Below are positions 5,355-7,216 of a stretch of 7,216 nucleotides of DNA, piece after piece. Origin of the DNA: Acidobacteriaceae bacterium. GTDB taxonomy: Bacteria > Acidobacteriota > Terriglobia > Terriglobales > Acidobacteriaceae. Each line of letters starts with the position of its first letter. Within the stretch, counting starts at the first letter, position 1. The DNA lies in NCBI GenBank assembly GCA_030044455.1, contig JASHVU010000609.1:1-7216 (forward strand), read 5' to 3'. The translations under genes and the position numbers were made by a program. The notes beneath the pieces were generated by a model. That model saw only the letters and a program-made list of their open reading frames with translations, was not told where the DNA came from and searched no databases.

Positions 5355-6152
5355 TCATTCCGAAGCCTTCGGACGAACTGCGTTGTCACGCGACAGAACC
5401 TTCGAGAGGGAGCGATTGATTTGGATTCCGCTGCGATCGTAGGTAATGTATCCGTATTTGCGGAAGCGATTCATAAAAAAACTGACTCGTGGGCGCGTGG
5501 TGCCGACCATCTCAGCCAGTGTCTCCTGACTAATTATAGGAATAAGAACTAGGTGATCGGAACGCCTAACGGCCCGCGCCATGTTCAGCAACAAGCGGGC
5601 CAAGCGCTTTTCGCTGGAATTGAAAATATGATCAGCCAGATCAGCCTGCATGCGCAGATTGCGGGATGCAAGTTGACTAATGAACTCTTCAGCTACGGCC
5701 GGCGCACCCTGGAAAAGACCCAGAAGCGCCCGCTTTTCAAGTCGAATTATTTTGCTGCGCTGGAGCGTAGCCGCCGTGACCACGCGAATCGGCTCACCGG
5801 CGAGACAACCCTCTCCGAAGAACATGCTTTCCCCTAGAATGTCAACGATGGCCTGCTTGCCGTTCTTGGAGAGCACACTGAGCTTCACTTCACCGCGCTC
5901 AATGTAAAAAACTGCATTGGCCAGTTCCCCCTGCAGAAAGACTGTCTCATTGGGCCCGTATTCGCGCTCTGATCGTCCAGCCTGAAAACCGACAAGTAAT
6001 TGATTCGCGCTGAAGAGTGAGACTTTTTGCAGCGATCGAGAAGTCTGCTGGTAGCTGCCCGGATCGCCGGGCGCTCGATTCGAGCCCACCGCACTTGCCG
6101 GATTGGCTGGGGCGACATTCTCGCGCACTTGCGACTGCGGGAATCCACGCAT
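5355..6152 (-). CDS. Crp/Fnr-family transcriptional regulator
   Basis: A 265-residue cytoplasmic DNA-binding regulator. Residues 1-50 are a non-conserved Pro/Ser/Ala-rich tail, longer than in E. coli CRP. Residues about 62-140 are a cNMP-binding beta-roll (YGPNETVFLQGE, FYIERGEVKL, FFGEGCLAGEPIR). Residues about 155-190 are the dimer helix, and about 205-240 a winged HTH (ISQETLAEMVGTTRPRVSFF). The phosphate-binding cassette is only partly CRP-like: GE (113-114) and R123 are present, but R123 is followed by Val rather than Ser/Thr, so cAMP binding is uncertain. There is one cysteine (C116) and no N-terminal cysteine cluster, so it is not an FNR-type oxygen sensor. ATG 6152 was chosen over TTG 6164 because GAGG (6159-6162) sits 6 bases before it. 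It converges on the TlpA gene; targets are unknown. Confidence 0.92.
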   Translation of the reverse strand: MRGFPQSQVRENVAPANPASAVGSNRAPGDPGSYQQTSRSLQKVSLFSANQLLVGFQAGRSEREYGPNETVFLQGELANAVFYIERGEVKLSVLSKNGKQAIVDILGESMFFGEGCLAGEPIRVVTAATLQRSKIIRLEKRALLGLFQGAPAVAEEFISQLASRNLRMQADLADHIFNSSEKRLARLLLNMARAVRRSDHLVLIPIISQETLAEMVGTTRPRVSFFMNRFRKYGYITYDRSGIQINRSLSKVLSRDNAVRPKASE

Positions 6153-6160
6153 CCTGGACC

Positions 6161-6367
6161 TCAAGGCCGAGGTTCGCTTAGCGACTCGGGTTGCGGAAGT
6201 CTTGAATGCATTCTCTCATAATCGACCTCGCGGCACTCGGTGCGACTGCCTCTCGCGTGCCAATCTACACTTTCTCTGAGTGCTTGTAGAATCTCCATTT
6301 CCCGATCCCGTTTCAGCTGTCCCGCGCCCGCCTGGTTCAATTTTCCTGGCGCTCCCAGGTCCCACAT
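6161..6367 (-). CDS. Possible small ORF upstream of, and coupled to, the Crp-like gene
   Basis: An open frame of 68 codons from ATG 6367 with GGAAG (6372-6376) four bases before it. Its TGA (6161-6163) overlaps the GAGG ribosome site of the Crp-like gene and lies 8 bases before that gene's start, an arrangement typical of translational coupling. The predicted protein is charged and helical (KRDREMEILQALRE), with one Cys and two Trp; I do not recognise it. Third codon positions are fairly GC-rich, which favours coding slightly. It could equally be untranslated leader of the regulator gene. Confidence 0.35.
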   Translation of the reverse strand: MWDLGAPGKLNQAGAGQLKRDREMEILQALRESVDWHARGSRTECREVDYERMHSRLPQPESLSEPRP

Positions 6368-6529
6368 CTTACTTCCGCAATGTGTCCAATTGTGAACAGA
6401 CTCTCGCCACCAGTGAAGCGAAACTACCTTATGCTAGCCGCGGCACCCCTAACTAATGCGTTCTTCTATTGGATCGACACGGTCGATACGCCCAAAAGAG
6501 TGACCCGCCGACCCGGCGACCACAGCCAA

Positions 6530-6557
6530 TGAGAGCACTCTGATGCGACAGCTCTCA
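6530..6557. repeat. Hairpin TGAGAGC / GCTCTCA
   Basis: A perfect 7-bp inverted repeat, 6530-6536 with 6551-6557, and a 14-base loop. It has no T-tract on either side. It could be part of a small RNA or leader structure, or chance. Confidence 0.3.
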
Positions 6558-6699
6558 GCACTATTCATTGTGTGCCCCTCCGCGTCGCTCACACCGCAAA
6601 AGAGGTTAGAAAATGGTGATGTACGTTCCATGCTTGCTCTGACAACAAGCTGGCGACTGAGGACACACTGCACTCACGATAGCTGACGATTCGAGACTC

Positions 6700-6705
6700 T
6701 AAAAT
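6700..6705 (+). promoter_or_regulatory. Weak -10 box candidate before the CLC gene
   Basis: TAAAAT matches five of six bases of the -10 consensus and would give a leader of about 26 bases. No -35 box is recognisable at 16-18 bases, so this is tentative. Confidence 0.2.
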
Positions 6706-6737
6706 GCGCGGAGACTCCAGTTAGGCGTTAGAAGCCG

Positions 6738-7216
6738 ATGATTAATGATTCGCGAGCGGTGCGTGAGTTGGGTAACAAGCTCGGTGCCGCGCTGATGCGG
6801 CGGATGCCGACTGAGCATCAGCGGCTCTTGGTAGTTACGATTATTGCCGGAGGGTTGTGTGGCCTCGCTGCCGTAGCCTTTCATCTCACTATTGGCTTCT
6901 TTGAAACTTTATTTATCGATGAAGCGAATAGAGCGCCAGGCCATAGCTGGATCTGGTGGACAATTCTCGCGCCAACCCTCGGCGGCGCGATTGCTGGAAC
7001 CGGTGTTGTTTATTGGGTTCCAGGTGCGGCTGGCAGCGGCATTCCGCAGGTCAAAGCAGCTTACGCTCTGAGCTCCGGCTTTTGTTCGCTCAGGGATACG
7101 ATCGGCAAATTCCTTTTGTGCTCGCTCCAGATTGGGTCTGGTGCGTCACTGGGATTAGAAGGACCGACGGTTCAAATCTGCGCCGGAGTGAGCAGCCTCC
7201 TTGCCCGCGGGGCGCG
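6738..7216 (+). CDS. CLC-family chloride channel / H+-Cl- antiporter, N-terminal part (runs off window)
   Basis: The frame opens with ATG 6738 just after an in-frame TAG (6729-6731) and continues for 159 codons to the window end without a stop. It is the start of a CLC inner-membrane anion channel or exchanger. Residues about 30-60 and 74-94 are the first hydrophobic helices. G99-S-G-I-P103 is the classic anion-selectivity motif GSGIP, here followed by Q-V-K. G139-L-E-G-P143 (SLGLEGPTVQ) is the second signature, with the gating glutamate at E141. Most family members have Arg or Lys before this Glu; here it is Leu140. Typical proteins have 400-600 residues, so well over half is missing, including the third signature and any C-terminal CBS or TrkA-C domains. 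GTG 6759 is an alternative start; neither has a strong ribosome site. Chloride versus other anion and channel versus exchanger cannot be decided here. Confidence 0.9.
   Translation, partial: MINDSRAVRELGNKLGAALMRRMPTEHQRLLVVTIIAGGLCGLAAVAFHLTIGFFETLFIDEANRAPGHSWIWWTILAPTLGGAIAGTGVVYWVPGAAGSGIPQVKAAYALSSGFCSLRDTIGKFLLCSLQIGSGASLGLEGPTVQICAGVSSLLARGA

Larger units (their letters stand above)
6368..6737. other. Non-coding stretch between the regulator and the CLC gene
   Basis: No convincing gene is visible. Inverted repeats are ATCGAC-N3-GTCGAT (6473-6487), CGCCG-ac-CGGCG-like pairing near 6507-6519, and the TGAGAGC/GCTCTCA hairpin listed separately. A minus-strand open frame at 6449-6673 has no recognisable character. 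The start points of the flanking divergent genes lie on either side, so control sequences for both are expected here. Confidence 0.45.

Noticed and set aside
6382..6400. CRP-like half site TGTGA before the regulator genes
   Set aside because: Only one half site is present; no TCACA partner occurs at the proper spacing.

Overview
The window reads as DNA from a soil-type bacterium, most likely an acidobacterium (Acidobacteriota, Terriglobia-like). This rests on inference from gene style: a Pal lipoprotein with an Ig-like insert, a DUF4142 protein, a long membrane-anchored SCO protein and a Crp/Fnr regulator with an N-terminal tail. No rRNA or other phylogenetic marker is present, so the assignment is tentative. 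No rRNA, tRNA, CRISPR array, transposase or integrase gene was seen.

Layout. Positions 2-1132 (+) hold the C-terminal part of a plasmid/ICE-type ParB-family partition protein whose N-terminus lies before the window. Its DNA is visibly more GC-rich than what follows. A short gap with several hairpins (1145-1269) separates it from a convergent Pal-like lipoprotein gene (1286-2020, -), which has a TTG start, a strong Shine-Dalgarno site and a plausible promoter. After a non-coding stretch comes a small + strand gene for a putative CxxC...HxxxxH zinc-finger protein (2368-2607). Another non-coding stretch precedes a secreted DUF4142 protein (2926-3459). Next are a SCO-family copper/thiol protein (3700-4566) and a TlpA-like thioredoxin (4681-5205), probably co-transcribed. 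Converging on them is a Crp/Fnr-family regulator (5355-6152, -), possibly preceded and translationally coupled to a small ORF (6161-6367, -). A non-coding region of about 370 bp leads to the start of a CLC-type chloride channel/transporter (6738-7216, +), which runs off the end.

Functional picture. Five of the seven clear genes encode envelope or exported proteins: Pal, DUF4142, SCO, TlpA and CLC. The SCO-TlpA pair is a periplasmic thiol/copper module separated from any visible cytochrome oxidase genes. With the ParB gene alongside, the region looks like accessory cargo on a plasmid or integrative element, or chromosome next to the edge of one. The sequence alone does not decide which. I did not find a clearly new multi-gene system. 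The best leads are the ParB/cargo boundary, the orphan SCO-TlpA pair, the CLC protein with Leu in its GxEGP motif, and the small ORFs with regulatory-looking DNA around them.
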